NCBI GenBank assembly: GCA_045636545.1
Contig: JAZTXR010000072.1
Coordinates: 1 to 37,356, forward strand
Source of the DNA: HGM04593 sp045636545
GTDB lineage: Bacteria > Bacteroidota > Bacteroidia > Bacteroidales > Bacteroidaceae
Length of the DNA stretch: 37,356 nucleotides
Reading direction: 5' to 3'
A program made the translations under genes and the position numbers. The notes under the pieces were generated by a model. The model was not told the origin of the DNA. It was given only the letters and a program-made list of their open reading frames with translations, and did no database searches. Positions 23,655 to 32,631 of the stretch are shown here, piece after piece (position 1 is the stretch's first letter; the number at the start of each line of letters is the position of its first letter).

Positions 23655-23685
23655 TTTGATATTTTGATAAACTGAACTATCTTTG
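23655..23685 (+). promoter_or_regulatory. Consensus promoter of the surface-protein operon
   Basis: TTTG (23655-23658), a 19-nt spacer, and TATCTTTG (23678-23685) match both elements of the Bacteroidota primary-sigma promoter. The first downstream gene starts at 24131, so transcripts carry a leader of about 440 nt. Confidence 0.75.
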
Positions 23686-23890
23686 CACAAAGACAAAAAA
23701 AGTTAATATATAAATGTTTAACGTTTAAAAATGTTTATTTAAGAACCAGACAGTACAATTTTTCTTTATGGGAATATGCCATAGTGGACGTATTCTCAAA
23801 AGAAGAACGTAAATAAAATGATATCACAGGAGTATTTTAAAAAAATAATTTGTATTTCCTGTAATATTTAGATTTTTGCTTCTTATTCTC

Positions 23891-24072
23891 ACATACCGAA
23901 ACCGCCAATTTCACACCGAGAATAAGCAAAGTGAGAGTCTGCGTCCAACGTTGGGCGTAGATTGTCCATGCTTATCGGGTGGAGGGTTACTTGGCGGTAC
24001 CTGGTATGTTGATAGGCAATAGTGGGCAGTTTACGTCCTTCTTGTTTTCTTACATACCTAAACCGCCAATTT
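23891..24072 (+). promoter_or_regulatory. Long structured leader with two alternative folds (possible riboregulator or repeat)
   Basis: ACATACC plus ACCGCCAA occurs at 23891-23911 and again at 24052-24072. Between them is the complement TTGGCGGT (23991-23998) plus GGTATGT (24003-24009). The middle strand can pair with either copy, but not both. In the first fold it closes a nested structure with ATAAGCA/TGCTTAT (23922-23928/23969-23975) and an 11-bp hairpin at 23938-23961. In the second it makes a hairpin with a loop of about 42 nt nearer the start codon. A smaller CCGCAA/TTGCGG hairpin follows at 24082-24097. It matches no riboswitch that I know; it could also be a dispersed repeat. Confidence 0.45.
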
Positions 24073-24130
24073 AATTGATGTCCGCAAATGTTTGCGGCAT
24101 TGAGCAATTATTTCACCCAAAACAAAAACA

Positions 24131-27100
24131 ATGAAAAGATTAAAATCAACGCTTGTTCTTCTGGTGACAAGCCTTTTGCTGTCTGCACAGGTGTGGGCAG
24201 CTGAGCGCACAGCGCCAGTCTTCCCCGAATTCTCTACCATCGAGAGCGGAAAAACCTATTATTTTTACAATGTTGGTACTGAAAAATTCTTGACAAGGAG
24301 TACAAAAAGTACACAATACCCAGCTATCGGAGAATACAACAAGGCTGTGGCTGTGGATGTAATACAACAGACCGACGGTTCATATTCGTTGCAGTTCAGT
24401 GACAATAAATACTATATATATGCAACAAGTTCTTTGAATAGCATGTCTTCGTTGAACAATTACTGTTACTTTACAATTACGGGAAATTCCGATGGCTACA
24501 CGATACAGCGTGCTCCGGCAAATACAGGTTATTATAATGAGACCGAATTTGTAGGCTATGCAACAGATGCAACCAATGACCGTATTGTCCCAACACTTAC
24601 TGAAGGCAATATTATATGGAAATTCATTGAAAAAGAGGCTGCAGAGTATTACATTGCCAAAAGACGTCTTTATGAAGAATTGCTGCAATGCGATAAATAT
24701 TTTTACACTATAGACAATTTTGAGAAAGTCTATAACGACCCTACGAGCAGCACAGAACTTCTAAAAGAGGCTGCCGACAACGTTGAGGGCGGTTTGTTGC
24801 TTTCATCAAAGTATGTTAGCACAGAATGGAGTGATTATCCTATTTTCTTTTTAAACGATGCTGGGCAACAATGGAAAGTTGATGGCAATAATTACTTGCT
24901 TTCATATTTATATTCTCCAGGGAATGCTATCTTGAGAGCAAAGGTAAGCATAGATTCAGATGCAACACTGTCTTATGGTGTATATAATTCAAATGGAATG
25001 TCTCTAAAAGTTTACATAGATGATGTTCTTGTACGTCATATAAAGACCGGTACGACTGATGAAAGTACAAGTTATCGTTATTTCGAGAGAATGGTTCCTG
25101 GTGTACATGAAATTAAATGGGTTTATACAAGGAATAACTCGACATCTTCATCAGCCTTTGTCGGACAATTAATTGAAATTGGGATAGAGAAGACACCATA
25201 TTTTGAGGTTAATCTTCTTGAACCAGGTAGTCTTGGGACTGAGATACTATATAATGTAGACCATATAAAGGATGTGCGCCGTATAAAAATAAACGGCAAG
25301 ATGAACGACGATGACTGGGCTAAGGTTTCCATGATGACTAACCTCTATTCAATAGACCTTAGCGAGGCTGAGGTAACAAAAATTCCCGATGAACAATTTT
25401 ACAGGAGAAATACTGATTGCATATTCTTGCATGAGGTTGTGTTGCCCACTACATTGCAGGATATTGGTAAACGTTCATTCTATTGTTCTCATATTGAAAC
25501 AATAGATTTTCCTGCAACATTGAAAACAATTGATAATAGTGCCTTTGCCTATTCAATGTTAAAGGAGGCTATCTTGCCTGACAATATGAAGCGCATAGGT
25601 GAACGGGCTTTTGAATATTGCCGTCTTTTAGAAAAAGTAGATTATCCAGATAATTTCGTATCTACACCTGGCGATGGTTTCCAAGGTTGTAACAATCTTA
25701 AAACAGTTCTCTTGTCTGAGAATATAACTAATATTCAAAACGGAACATTTTCGGGTTGCTCGGCATTGAATTTACGTTTACCTTCTAATATTAAACAAAT
25801 AGGTTATGCAGCGTTCTATAAAACTGCTATAGATTCACTGTTCCTTGACAATGATATTGTGTTCGGGGAAAATGGCTCTCATAGTTACAGCACATTTTGT
25901 GATTGTAACGAACTTGTTTATGCTGAACTTCCGACATCTTTTTATTCAGCGCATGCAAGTAGCATGTTAAGTAGTTGTGATAACCTTAAGACTCTTGTAC
26001 TGAAGTCTCCTACCGTAGTCGGAGGTGAATATAAATCAAAATTCCTTGACGGCTGTCCGACGGACGTTGTTGTAAAGGTCCCATCGTTCCTTGTAAATTC
26101 ATATAAACTCGATGAGTATTGGTATAACTACAAGATTGAAGGTTTCAATACCGGAGATATAAAAGACTGGACACTTAATGGTAACCTTCTAATGAATGCG
26201 CGTGAGCGTTTCGATGGCAAGCCAAACCTGACAATCAACAAGAGTGGCTCAATAAAGTTGAATGGAGATGCAGTGCAGGTATTCGATTCTCTTTATACTA
26301 CATCATACAATTATTATAGTGGCACAAGCAGCGATGCATTTGCACGCATACTTGTAAACAACGATGCCACATCAATCGAAGGAGAGTACAAACACAATTA
26401 CTATGTTAAAGGCAAATATTGGTTCTTTGTCTCTTTGCCGTTTGATTTCAAGGTAAGTGATGTTACGGCCGATACAGAAGGAGCAAAATTCGTATTCCGT
26501 TATTACGACGGTGCCTCACGTGCTGCAAACGGTGCTTCGGGTAACTGGAAGAATTATACCGATGATGCTGTAATAACAGCCGGAACAGGCTTTATTGTAC
26601 AGGCAAGCGCCGATTGCTGGCTCACATTCACAGCGCTTGAGAATGAGAGTAAACAAATCGTGGTTTCAAACGAGGAATCTGTAAAGGCGCTTGCCGCAAA
26701 CCCAAGTGAAAAGGCCTCAAATGCAGGCTGGAACCTCGTGGGTAATCCTTGGCAATGCTGGTACAATATACATGCGCTCAACTTCACGGCACCGATAACA
26801 ACTTACGATGTCTATAACAAGAAATACAACGCATATTCAATTATTGATGATGACTATGCAATAGAACCCAATGAGGCCTTCTTTGTGCAGTGCCCCGAGA
26901 ATATAAACAGTATTTCGTTCCCCGAGACGGGCCGTCAGCTTACAAACGAGATTGTCAACCAGCAGAGCGCTCCTGCACGTAAGGTATCTGCCGGAAACCG
27001 TCAGCTGGTGGATGTCCTTCTCTCATGTGGCGATGCCAATGACCGCACCCGCGTGGTCTTCAATGATGCTGCATCCATGGAGTATGAGACTGCATGCGAT

Positions 27101-27613
27101 GCAAGCAAGTTCTTTGCAGCCGAGGGCACATGTCCGCAACTTTATACTATTGGTGGCGAAGGCACTGAGTACGCTATAAACGAACGTCCTTATGATGGCG
27201 GTAATGTTCAGCTGGGCGTGATGCTTGCAAAGGATGGTAAATATACATTCTCATTGCCACGCTGTGATGCAAAGGAGGTTGTCCTGTTTGATAACGCCAC
27301 AGGCGTTTCACATAATTTTGCTGATGGGGATTATACATTCACAGCCGAGGCGGGAACATATACAGACCGTTTTGTACTTGGTGTTACAAAAGCGTCGGGA
27401 ACAACCTCTGTAGCAGAACTTGAGTCTGCCGGAATAACAGTTGCAGCCATTAATGGCGGTATTGAGGTAAGCGGTGCCGTAGGTAAAGTAACTATTTTGG
27501 CTGCTGATGGACGTGTTGTTGCCGAGTTCAGCGGCGAGCGCACAGTCCCTGTTGCTCCAGGCACATATATTGTACGCACATCAGCCGGTGCAGTAAAGGT
27601 CGTTGTAAAGTAA
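24131..27613 (+). CDS. BspA-type leucine-rich-repeat surface protein with C-terminal sorting-like domain
   Basis: The 1160-residue product has a signal peptide (cleavage likely after VWA, residue 24). Residues about 37-160 include YYFYNVGTEKFLTR, a lectin-like beta domain style. About residues 420-665 are BspA/LRR_5 repeats (TLQDIGKRSFYCSHIETIDFP, then KTIDNSAFAYSMLKEAILP and similar). Beta domains follow, and the end (about 1087-1160) has the form of a C-terminal sorting domain of secreted Bacteroidota proteins (KVTILAADGRVVAEFSG, GTYIVRTSAGAVKVVVK). Such proteins lie at the cell surface and bind host or polymer targets. First gene of an operon with two more secreted proteins, 13 nt before the next. 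Confidence 0.8.
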   Translation: MKRLKSTLVLLVTSLLLSAQVWAAERTAPVFPEFSTIESGKTYYFYNVGTEKFLTRSTKSTQYPAIGEYNKAVAVDVIQQTDGSYSLQFSDNKYYIYATSSLNSMSSLNNYCYFTITGNSDGYTIQRAPANTGYYNETEFVGYATDATNDRIVPTLTEGNIIWKFIEKEAAEYYIAKRRLYEELLQCDKYFYTIDNFEKVYNDPTSSTELLKEAADNVEGGLLLSSKYVSTEWSDYPIFFLNDAGQQWKVDGNNYLLSYLYSPGNAILRAKVSIDSDATLSYGVYNSNGMSLKVYIDDVLVRHIKTGTTDESTSYRYFERMVPGVHEIKWVYTRNNSTSSSAFVGQLIEIGIEKTPYFEVNLLEPGSLGTEILYNVDHIKDVRRIKINGKMNDDDWAKVSMMTNLYSIDLSEAEVTKIPDEQFYRRNTDCIFLHEVVLPTTLQDIGKRSFYCSHIETIDFPATLKTIDNSAFAYSMLKEAILPDNMKRIGERAFEYCRLLEKVDYPDNFVSTPGDGFQGCNNLKTVLLSENITNIQNGTFSGCSALNLRLPSNIKQIGYAAFYKTAIDSLFLDNDIVFGENGSHSYSTFCDCNELVYAELPTSFYSAHASSMLSSCDNLKTLVLKSPTVVGGEYKSKFLDGCPTDVVVKVPSFLVNSYKLDEYWYNYKIEGFNTGDIKDWTLNGNLLMNARERFDGKPNLTINKSGSIKLNGDAVQVFDSLYTTSYNYYSGTSSDAFARILVNNDATSIEGEYKHNYYVKGKYWFFVSLPFDFKVSDVTADTEGAKFVFRYYDGASRAANGASGNWKNYTDDAVITAGTGFIVQASADCWLTFTALENESKQIVVSNEESVKALAANPSEKASNAGWNLVGNPWQCWYNIHALNFTAPITTYDVYNKKYNAYSIIDDDYAIEPNEAFFVQCPENINSISFPETGRQLTNEIVNQQSAPARKVSAGNRQLVDVLLSCGDANDRTRVVFNDAASMEYETACDASKFFAAEGTCPQLYTIGGEGTEYAINERPYDGGNVQLGVMLAKDGKYTFSLPRCDAKEVVLFDNATGVSHNFADGDYTFTAEAGTYTDRFVLGVTKASGTTSVAELESAGITVAAINGGIEVSGAVGKVTILAADGRVVAEFSGERTVPVAPGTYIVRTSAGAVKVVVK

Positions 27614-27626
27614 TGATATTTGTGCT

Positions 27627-29087
27627 ATGAAACGGATAAGATATTTGTCTCTCCTTGTAATGCTGCTGTGCAGCATTACAACGTGGGGACAGGAGTTTAA
27701 CCCCACTGACCCGGCAGAACCTGGTGTGGTTCCGCGTAAGCTTACATTAAAGGCTTTGCCTGCCGATGGGGGTTCTGTATATGGCGCCGGACGTTATGTA
27801 CCCGAAACTACAGTCGGGATACGTGTGTCGCCGGCGGTGGGCTATGTGTTTGAGAAATGGACCGATGCCCATGGCAATACGGTGTCATCGGCCGGCTCAT
27901 TCAATTTTGTAAAAGGGTATGGCGATGAGACACTGACTGCGCACTTCAAGTTTGCGCCTTCAGCTCCTGCAGAGCCTGCAGACCCGTTATTGATACAATA
28001 CTTCCGTCTTACGCTTGCAGCCGAAAAAGGCGGCAGTGTAAGCGGTGGTGGAAAGTACCAGAGCGGCACAACGGTTTCATTGAATGCTTCGTGTGAAGAG
28101 GGCTATGTTTTCGTTAATTGGACAAATCAGGCAGGAGACACTGTCTCATCTGCCCGTTCGTTCAAGTACACTACTACTGCCGCCAACGAGACATTGACTG
28201 CACATTTCCGGTTCAATCCATCAAGCCCATCGGAACCGGTTGACCCGATACTGCGTCACAATGTCAAGGTCTCTACCGAGGATGGTGGTACAGTCTCTAC
28301 AACTTCAGCACGCCTTTTGGAGGGTAAAAGCTGCACTGTAAAGGCGACGGCAAATGAGGGATATCGTTTCCTTGGCTGGTATGTGGCCGATACTCTGTAT
28401 ACCTCGTTATTGCAGTTCTCATACACCATGGAGAAAAAGGATATACACTTTGTGGCACGCTTTGAGTTCAATCCCTATAACCCTGGTGAACCGCAGATGC
28501 CGGAGGATAACAAGTATGCCTTCTACATGATGACTGTCATCGGAAAGCCAGGTGATATTCTTGATGTGCCACTTTACATTACCGCACTTGATACATTGCG
28601 CGATATGAGTTTCCAATTGACATTTCCGCAGAATATAAAACCCGATTTATCGAGTGTCTTCATAAATGAGAAGGCGAGCGGATACTCGGTGTCGTATACG
28701 GCAGTAAGTGATACATGTTATCTGTTTTCTCTGGTAGGCGGAATGCTCCCTCCTGGGAATACCCGGCTTCTGGAACTCAAAACCAGTGTGCCCGATGATT
28801 ATGCTACAGGATTATCGGAGCGTACAAAGATTAACCAGGTATCGGTATGCACAGCGGATGGAACGCGCCTCACGGCATCAACCCGCAACGGACGTATTGC
28901 CGTGTATAAACGGGGTGACACCAATGGCGACAATCTGGTAAATGTGACCGATGTTATGAACATGGTGACTTTTGTCCTTGAAGAGGAGACGGATGTTTTC
29001 ATTGAAGAGGTCTCCGACATGAATGATGACAAGGTCTTTAACGTCACCGATGCCATGGGCATTGCTACGGTCCTTTTGGAAGAGTAA
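27627..29087 (+). CDS. Secreted protein with InlB-type repeats, cohesin-like domain and dockerin
   Basis: After a signal peptide (to about residue 21, TTWGQ) this 486-residue protein has three beta-repeats of divergent InlB B-repeat type (about 37-110, 128-195, 208-275). Typical wording is GGSVSGGGKYQSGTTVSL, EGYVFVNWT and ETLTAHF. Residues about 292-425 form a cohesin-like beta domain (GDILDVPLYITALDTLRDMSFQL). The end, from residue 430, is a dockerin: G-DTNGDNLVNVTDVMNMVTF and DMNDDKVFNVTDAMGIATV, two Ca-binding loop-helix units. Dockerins bind cohesins, and the next gene encodes a cohesin-like domain, suggesting assembly at the cell surface. Between two secreted genes with gaps of 13 and 20 nt. 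Confidence 0.78.
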   Translation: MKRIRYLSLLVMLLCSITTWGQEFNPTDPAEPGVVPRKLTLKALPADGGSVYGAGRYVPETTVGIRVSPAVGYVFEKWTDAHGNTVSSAGSFNFVKGYGDETLTAHFKFAPSAPAEPADPLLIQYFRLTLAAEKGGSVSGGGKYQSGTTVSLNASCEEGYVFVNWTNQAGDTVSSARSFKYTTTAANETLTAHFRFNPSSPSEPVDPILRHNVKVSTEDGGTVSTTSARLLEGKSCTVKATANEGYRFLGWYVADTLYTSLLQFSYTMEKKDIHFVARFEFNPYNPGEPQMPEDNKYAFYMMTVIGKPGDILDVPLYITALDTLRDMSFQLTFPQNIKPDLSSVFINEKASGYSVSYTAVSDTCYLFSLVGGMLPPGNTRLLELKTSVPDDYATGLSERTKINQVSVCTADGTRLTASTRNGRIAVYKRGDTNGDNLVNVTDVMNMVTFVLEEETDVFIEEVSDMNDDKVFNVTDAMGIATVLLEE

Positions 29088-29107
29088 TAACAAACAATGA
29101 TTTATCT

Positions 29108-30580
29108 ATGAAAAGAATAATCCATACTTTTATGGCTGTGCTGTTTGCAACAGCTGTATATGCCGAAGATGTATTGCAGGTCGTGCCTTTCAAGGCACAA
29201 CCAGGCACTACGTCGGATGATGCCTGCTGCTTCAGTATTGTAATGAATAACGATGCAGCCGATATATGGGCCTTCCAGTTCGATATCCTGTTGCCCGGAG
29301 GGATGGCCTTGGACAATACCGGCGGTCTCGACCCATTTGAACTTGGCGACCGTTGCCCGTATACTATTGGACGCGGTGGCGTCAAGAACTGGAAACATAC
29401 AATCCAATATTCATTCCTGGATGATGGATGGTGTAGGGTTGTGGTCTTTACAACCGATGCCGACCGCATAAGTGGAAACAGCGGCGAGGTGTTACGCGCA
29501 TATTATCTTACCGATGCCGGTATGCAGGAGGGCGTTCATCCCATATTGGTGCGCAATTCAGTTCTTACAATATCGGGAACCTCAGACATGAAACCTGATG
29601 ATTCGTCTTCCTATTGCATCGTAGGAGATGTCTCTTTGCATGGCGCTGTTACTGATTTCAGTACTCTCAGCGGCTACGTGCCATCATGGGTTGTCGGCTC
29701 GCTTGCCGATGAGCTTGCGTCGGCCGAAGAGTTCTCTACGCTTGATATCAGGAACGTGGAATCTATTGGAGCTACCCTTGCTTTACCCAATCCCAATGCG
29801 TTGTGCTATGTCAAGCATGGCTCTGTTGCCGGAAACATTGCAACGGGTAATGCTGTCGTGTGTGGTGAAGGGTACAGTTGCGAGGGGTTAAGGCTTTACG
29901 ATAGTGATTACTGCTTCAGGTCCGATTACAATGTAGAGTGCCTGTCGGCATCGTTCAATCGTGAGTTTGAGGCTGGTTTGTGGTCAACCGTTGTCCTGCC
30001 GTTCGATGTTGATGAAGTGCAGATGAACGCACTTGCGCAAAATGGTGTTGCTGTTGAAAAGCTTGCATCGTACGATGCTGCCAGCAATACTCTCAGTTTT
30101 GAACCTGTGGAGAAAATGCAGGCAAATATGCCTTATATAATCAAGTGCAGAGACAACATGGCGCCTTTTGCCGATGTTGTGATTGAGTCTTTCGTTTCTA
30201 CCATAGATGCCGAAGACATTTCGGTAAACGGAATATCCATGACCGCCAATTATGGGAACTCTGTTCTGAATTCGGATTCGGAAAACAGATATTATGTGTT
30301 CGATGCCGTAAACGGTGAATTTGTCTTGGTGGGGAAAAACTGCAAGGTCGCTCCATTCAGGGCATACATTACAATACCTGCCTGCAAATCAAACGGTAAG
30401 TCGATGAGTGTATCGCATACAGGTGGTAACAGCACCTCTGTGGAAGATAATGTTACTACTGTATCTCTTCCCGAAGATGTTTATACGGCATCCGGAGTCA
30501 AAGTAGATTATGTAAATGGCATTGATGCGTTGAAGAAGGGAGTTTATATTATCGGCAATAGGAAAGTGTATGTAAAATGA
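29108..30580 (+). CDS. Secreted protein with N-terminal cohesin-like domain
   Basis: The 490-residue product has a signal peptide (to about residue 19, AVYA). Residues about 22-175 resemble the cohesin/CBM2-like fold in Bacteroidota proteins (DDACCFSIVMNNDAADIWAF, then QFDILLPGGMALD). The middle has beta-rich segments, including FEAGLWSTVVLPFDVDEVQM, common in Prevotella surface proteins. The end (KKGVYIIGNRKVYVK) is like the C-terminal strand of a sorting domain. Together with the upstream dockerin protein it may form a surface complex. Only 15 nt separate its stop from a 50-codon gene. Confidence 0.72.
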   Translation: MKRIIHTFMAVLFATAVYAEDVLQVVPFKAQPGTTSDDACCFSIVMNNDAADIWAFQFDILLPGGMALDNTGGLDPFELGDRCPYTIGRGGVKNWKHTIQYSFLDDGWCRVVVFTTDADRISGNSGEVLRAYYLTDAGMQEGVHPILVRNSVLTISGTSDMKPDDSSSYCIVGDVSLHGAVTDFSTLSGYVPSWVVGSLADELASAEEFSTLDIRNVESIGATLALPNPNALCYVKHGSVAGNIATGNAVVCGEGYSCEGLRLYDSDYCFRSDYNVECLSASFNREFEAGLWSTVVLPFDVDEVQMNALAQNGVAVEKLASYDAASNTLSFEPVEKMQANMPYIIKCRDNMAPFADVVIESFVSTIDAEDISVNGISMTANYGNSVLNSDSENRYYVFDAVNGEFVLVGKNCKVAPFRAYITIPACKSNGKSMSVSHTGGNSTSVEDNVTTVSLPEDVYTASGVKVDYVNGIDALKKGVYIIGNRKVYVK

Positions 30581-30595
30581 TTTATAGCGAACATT

Positions 30596-30748
30596 ATGAA
30601 AGAATATATAAAACCGGAATTGACAGTAATTGATGTCATTACAGAGAAAATGATGGCAACGTCCTACACGGTGCCTGAGGAAGAAAAAGACAACATTGTC
30701 GCAGGTTCAAACAGGAGTAGAGGCTCCTGGGGCAATCTTTGGGAATGA
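30596..30748 (+). CDS. 50-residue peptide gene at the end of the surface-protein operon
   Basis: An ATG 15 nt after the previous stop opens a 50-codon frame: MKEYIKPELTVIDVITEKMM, then ATSYTVPEEEKDNIVAGSNR and a Gly/Trp-rich end SRGSWGNLWE. I recall small proteins that begin M-K-x-Y-I-K-P and end in a Gly/Trp/Asp motif as common in Prevotella and relatives, often near secreted proteins. No signal peptide is visible. It could be a peptide precursor with leader and C-terminal core, or a small regulatory protein. A terminator follows at 30811. Coding status is supported by position and the conserved-looking start. Confidence 0.6.
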   Translation: MKEYIKPELTVIDVITEKMMATSYTVPEEEKDNIVAGSNRSRGSWGNLWE

Positions 30749-30810
30749 TGCTCCCTTAATGATAATCAGAGCACAATAATTTGTAAAGTATTAATGGATA
30801 GTTTAATTGA

Positions 30811-30847
30811 TAAGGAGTCTGGTGCAATACTAGGCTCCTTATTTTTT
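30811..30847 (+). terminator. Intrinsic terminator of the surface-protein operon
   Basis: TAAGGAGTCT pairs with AGGCTCCTTA (10 bp, one G-U) across an 11-nt loop and is followed by TTTTTT. It lies 62 nt after the stop of the 50-codon gene. Confidence 0.8.
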
Positions 30848-30925
30848 GTGCTGACCCCGAACCCCAACACCATATTTTTAGTATATTTTTATAAAATATA
30901 TATACCGAAATAGCGAAATTTGATG

Positions 30926-30933
30926 TAATTTTG
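30926..30933 (+). promoter_or_regulatory. -7 promoter element of the dapA operon
   Basis: TAATTTTG matches TAnnTTTG and lies 25 nt before the first ATG of dapA. No clear -33 TTTG was seen in the AT-rich stretch upstream. Confidence 0.55.
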
Positions 30934-30958
30934 CATTCCAGAATAAATTTGATATTTT

Positions 30959-31840
30959 ATGATGCGAAAAACACTGAAAGGTATGGGTGTCGCTATTGTG
31001 ACTCCCTTTACAAAGGAGGGCGAAGTTGATTATGCAGCCCTTGAGCAGCTTGTGCAGATGCACCTTGACTGCGGAACCGATTTCCTGTGTGTGCTTGGCA
31101 CAACAGGTGAGACTCCTACGTTGACAACCGAAGAGAAACGTGAGATTCGAAAGCGCATCATAAAACAGGTAGACGGCCGCATGCCCATCATGCTTGGTAT
31201 CGGTGGCAACTGCACACGCAATGTGGTTGAGGAAATAAAGACCGAGGACCTCACAGGTGTCGATGCCATCCTTTCCATTGCCCCCTACTACAACAAGCCC
31301 GTTCAGGAGGGTATCTATCGCCACTATAAGGCTATCGCCGAGGCAACAGACCTTCCTGTCTATATGTACAATGTCCCCGGCCGCACCGGCGTGAACATAC
31401 TTCCCGCAACGGTAGCGCGCCTTGCAAACGAGTGCCCTAATATCGTTGGCTACAAGGCGGCATCGGGCAATCTTGCCCAGCTCAAGGAGCTCATAGCACT
31501 GAAGCCTCCTCATTTTGATGTCTTCTCGGGCGACGATGCCCTCACCGTGGATATAATGGAAGCCGGTGGTGTGGGCGTTATTTCGGTGTTCGGAAATGCC
31601 TATCCCAAGGAGATGATAGCGCTTGTACGCGCTATGCAGGAGGGACGAGTGAGTGATGCACGCGACCAGCACGACAGACTCAACGAACTGTTCCAGCTAA
31701 TCTTTGTCGATGGCAACCCCTCGGGTATCAAGGCGCTGCTCAACATTCACGGAAAGGTGGAGAATGTTCTCCGTCTGCCACTCGTTCCTGCTTGCGATGA
31801 CACATACAGCGAGCTTGAGCAGGCAATGACAATGCTTTAA
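30959..31840 (+). CDS. dapA: 4-hydroxy-tetrahydrodipicolinate synthase DapA
   Basis: Condenses pyruvate with aspartate semialdehyde, the first committed step to lysine and diaminopimelate. The 293-residue protein has the expected length and motifs: GTTGETPTL (47-55), Y137 in YMYNVPGRTG, and the Schiff-base Lys166 in GYKAASGN. The usual wording around the lysine is GIKEASG, so the Tyr and Ala here are mild variants. Start at 30959 or at the adjacent ATG at 30962. It leads a short operon with a TIGR02757 gene 5 nt downstream. Confidence 0.97.
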   Translation: MMRKTLKGMGVAIVTPFTKEGEVDYAALEQLVQMHLDCGTDFLCVLGTTGETPTLTTEEKREIRKRIIKQVDGRMPIMLGIGGNCTRNVVEEIKTEDLTGVDAILSIAPYYNKPVQEGIYRHYKAIAEATDLPVYMYNVPGRTGVNILPATVARLANECPNIVGYKAASGNLAQLKELIALKPPHFDVFSGDDALTVDIMEAGGVGVISVFGNAYPKEMIALVRAMQEGRVSDARDQHDRLNELFQLIFVDGNPSGIKALLNIHGKVENVLRLPLVPACDDTYSELEQAMTML

Positions 31841-31845
31841 TAGCG

Positions 31846-32631
31846 GTGATTATGGAGCGCTTGAGGGCTGTGCTTGACGAAAAGCTGGCAATATATAACT
31901 GTAGGGAGTTCATCAAGAACGACCCGATATCGTTCCCTCACTCTTTCAGCCGTCGCGAGGATGTTGAGATTGTTGCGCTGCTGGCCTCGATAATCGCCTG
32001 GGGAAACAGGAAGATGATTCTGGCCTCGGGGCGGAAGATGTTCCACGATATAATGCGCTCGGCGCCATACGAATTTGTCATGGGTGGCGAGTGGGAGCAA
32101 CTTGACGGTTCGCTGAATATTCACCGCACATTCTTTGTACGCGACTTCAAATATATATGCCGTGGACTGAAAAATATTTATGCAAAGTATGGGACAATGG
32201 AGACATTCTTCCTTGACTGCACTGTCTGGGACGGCATTGAAAGGCTACGTGGCGAGTTGGCTGCTGCAAACGGTGGAGAGACCACAAGGCACATAAGCAA
32301 TCCCGTAGCGCAGAAAGGTAAGCCTGCGTCGGCTTGCAAGAGAATGCACATGATGCTCCGTTGGCTATGCCGCAAGGATGGGGTGGTGGACTTGGGTATA
32401 TGGAGAGGCGTTTCCCCTGCCGGGCTTATGATTCCGCTCGATGTCCATGTCGCACGCACGGCACGTCTACTGGGATTGGTTTCCCGCAAGCAGAATGACC
32501 GCAGGACGGTCGAGGAACTGACAGCGCAATTGCGCAAGCTCTCGCCCGATGACCCTGTGAAGTACGATTTTGCGCTTTTTGGTGTCGGTGAGGCCGGCGA
32601 TAGCTTTATGAGTAAAACAACGGCGCAATGA
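31846..32631 (+). CDS. TIGR02757 (DUF2400) family protein
   Basis: This 261-residue protein fits the uncharacterised TIGR02757/DUF2400 family found in many Bacteroidota: an N-terminal segment (LAIYNCREFIKNDPISFPHSF), a helical core with IVALLASIIAWGNRKMIL, and a C-terminal part with IPLDVHVARTARLLGL, DPVKYDFALFGVGE. Its LDVHVARTAR segment resembles helix-hairpin-helix DNA glycosylase-type folds, so a nucleic-acid role is possible. Start is GTG at 31846 or ATG at 31852, with the ATG more likely. It overlaps the next gene by 4 nt (ATGA). Confidence 0.85.
   Translation: MIMERLRAVLDEKLAIYNCREFIKNDPISFPHSFSRREDVEIVALLASIIAWGNRKMILASGRKMFHDIMRSAPYEFVMGGEWEQLDGSLNIHRTFFVRDFKYICRGLKNIYAKYGTMETFFLDCTVWDGIERLRGELAAANGGETTRHISNPVAQKGKPASACKRMHMMLRWLCRKDGVVDLGIWRGVSPAGLMIPLDVHVARTARLLGLVSRKQNDRRTVEELTAQLRKLSPDDPVKYDFALFGVGEAGDSFMSKTTAQ

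Noticed and set aside
23889..24107. Reverse-strand 72-codon frame over the structured leader
   Set aside because: It coincides exactly with the inverted and direct repeats, so the amino-acid pattern follows from the repeats. Similar frames may be annotated elsewhere because the repeat recurs. RNA structure or a repeat explains it better.
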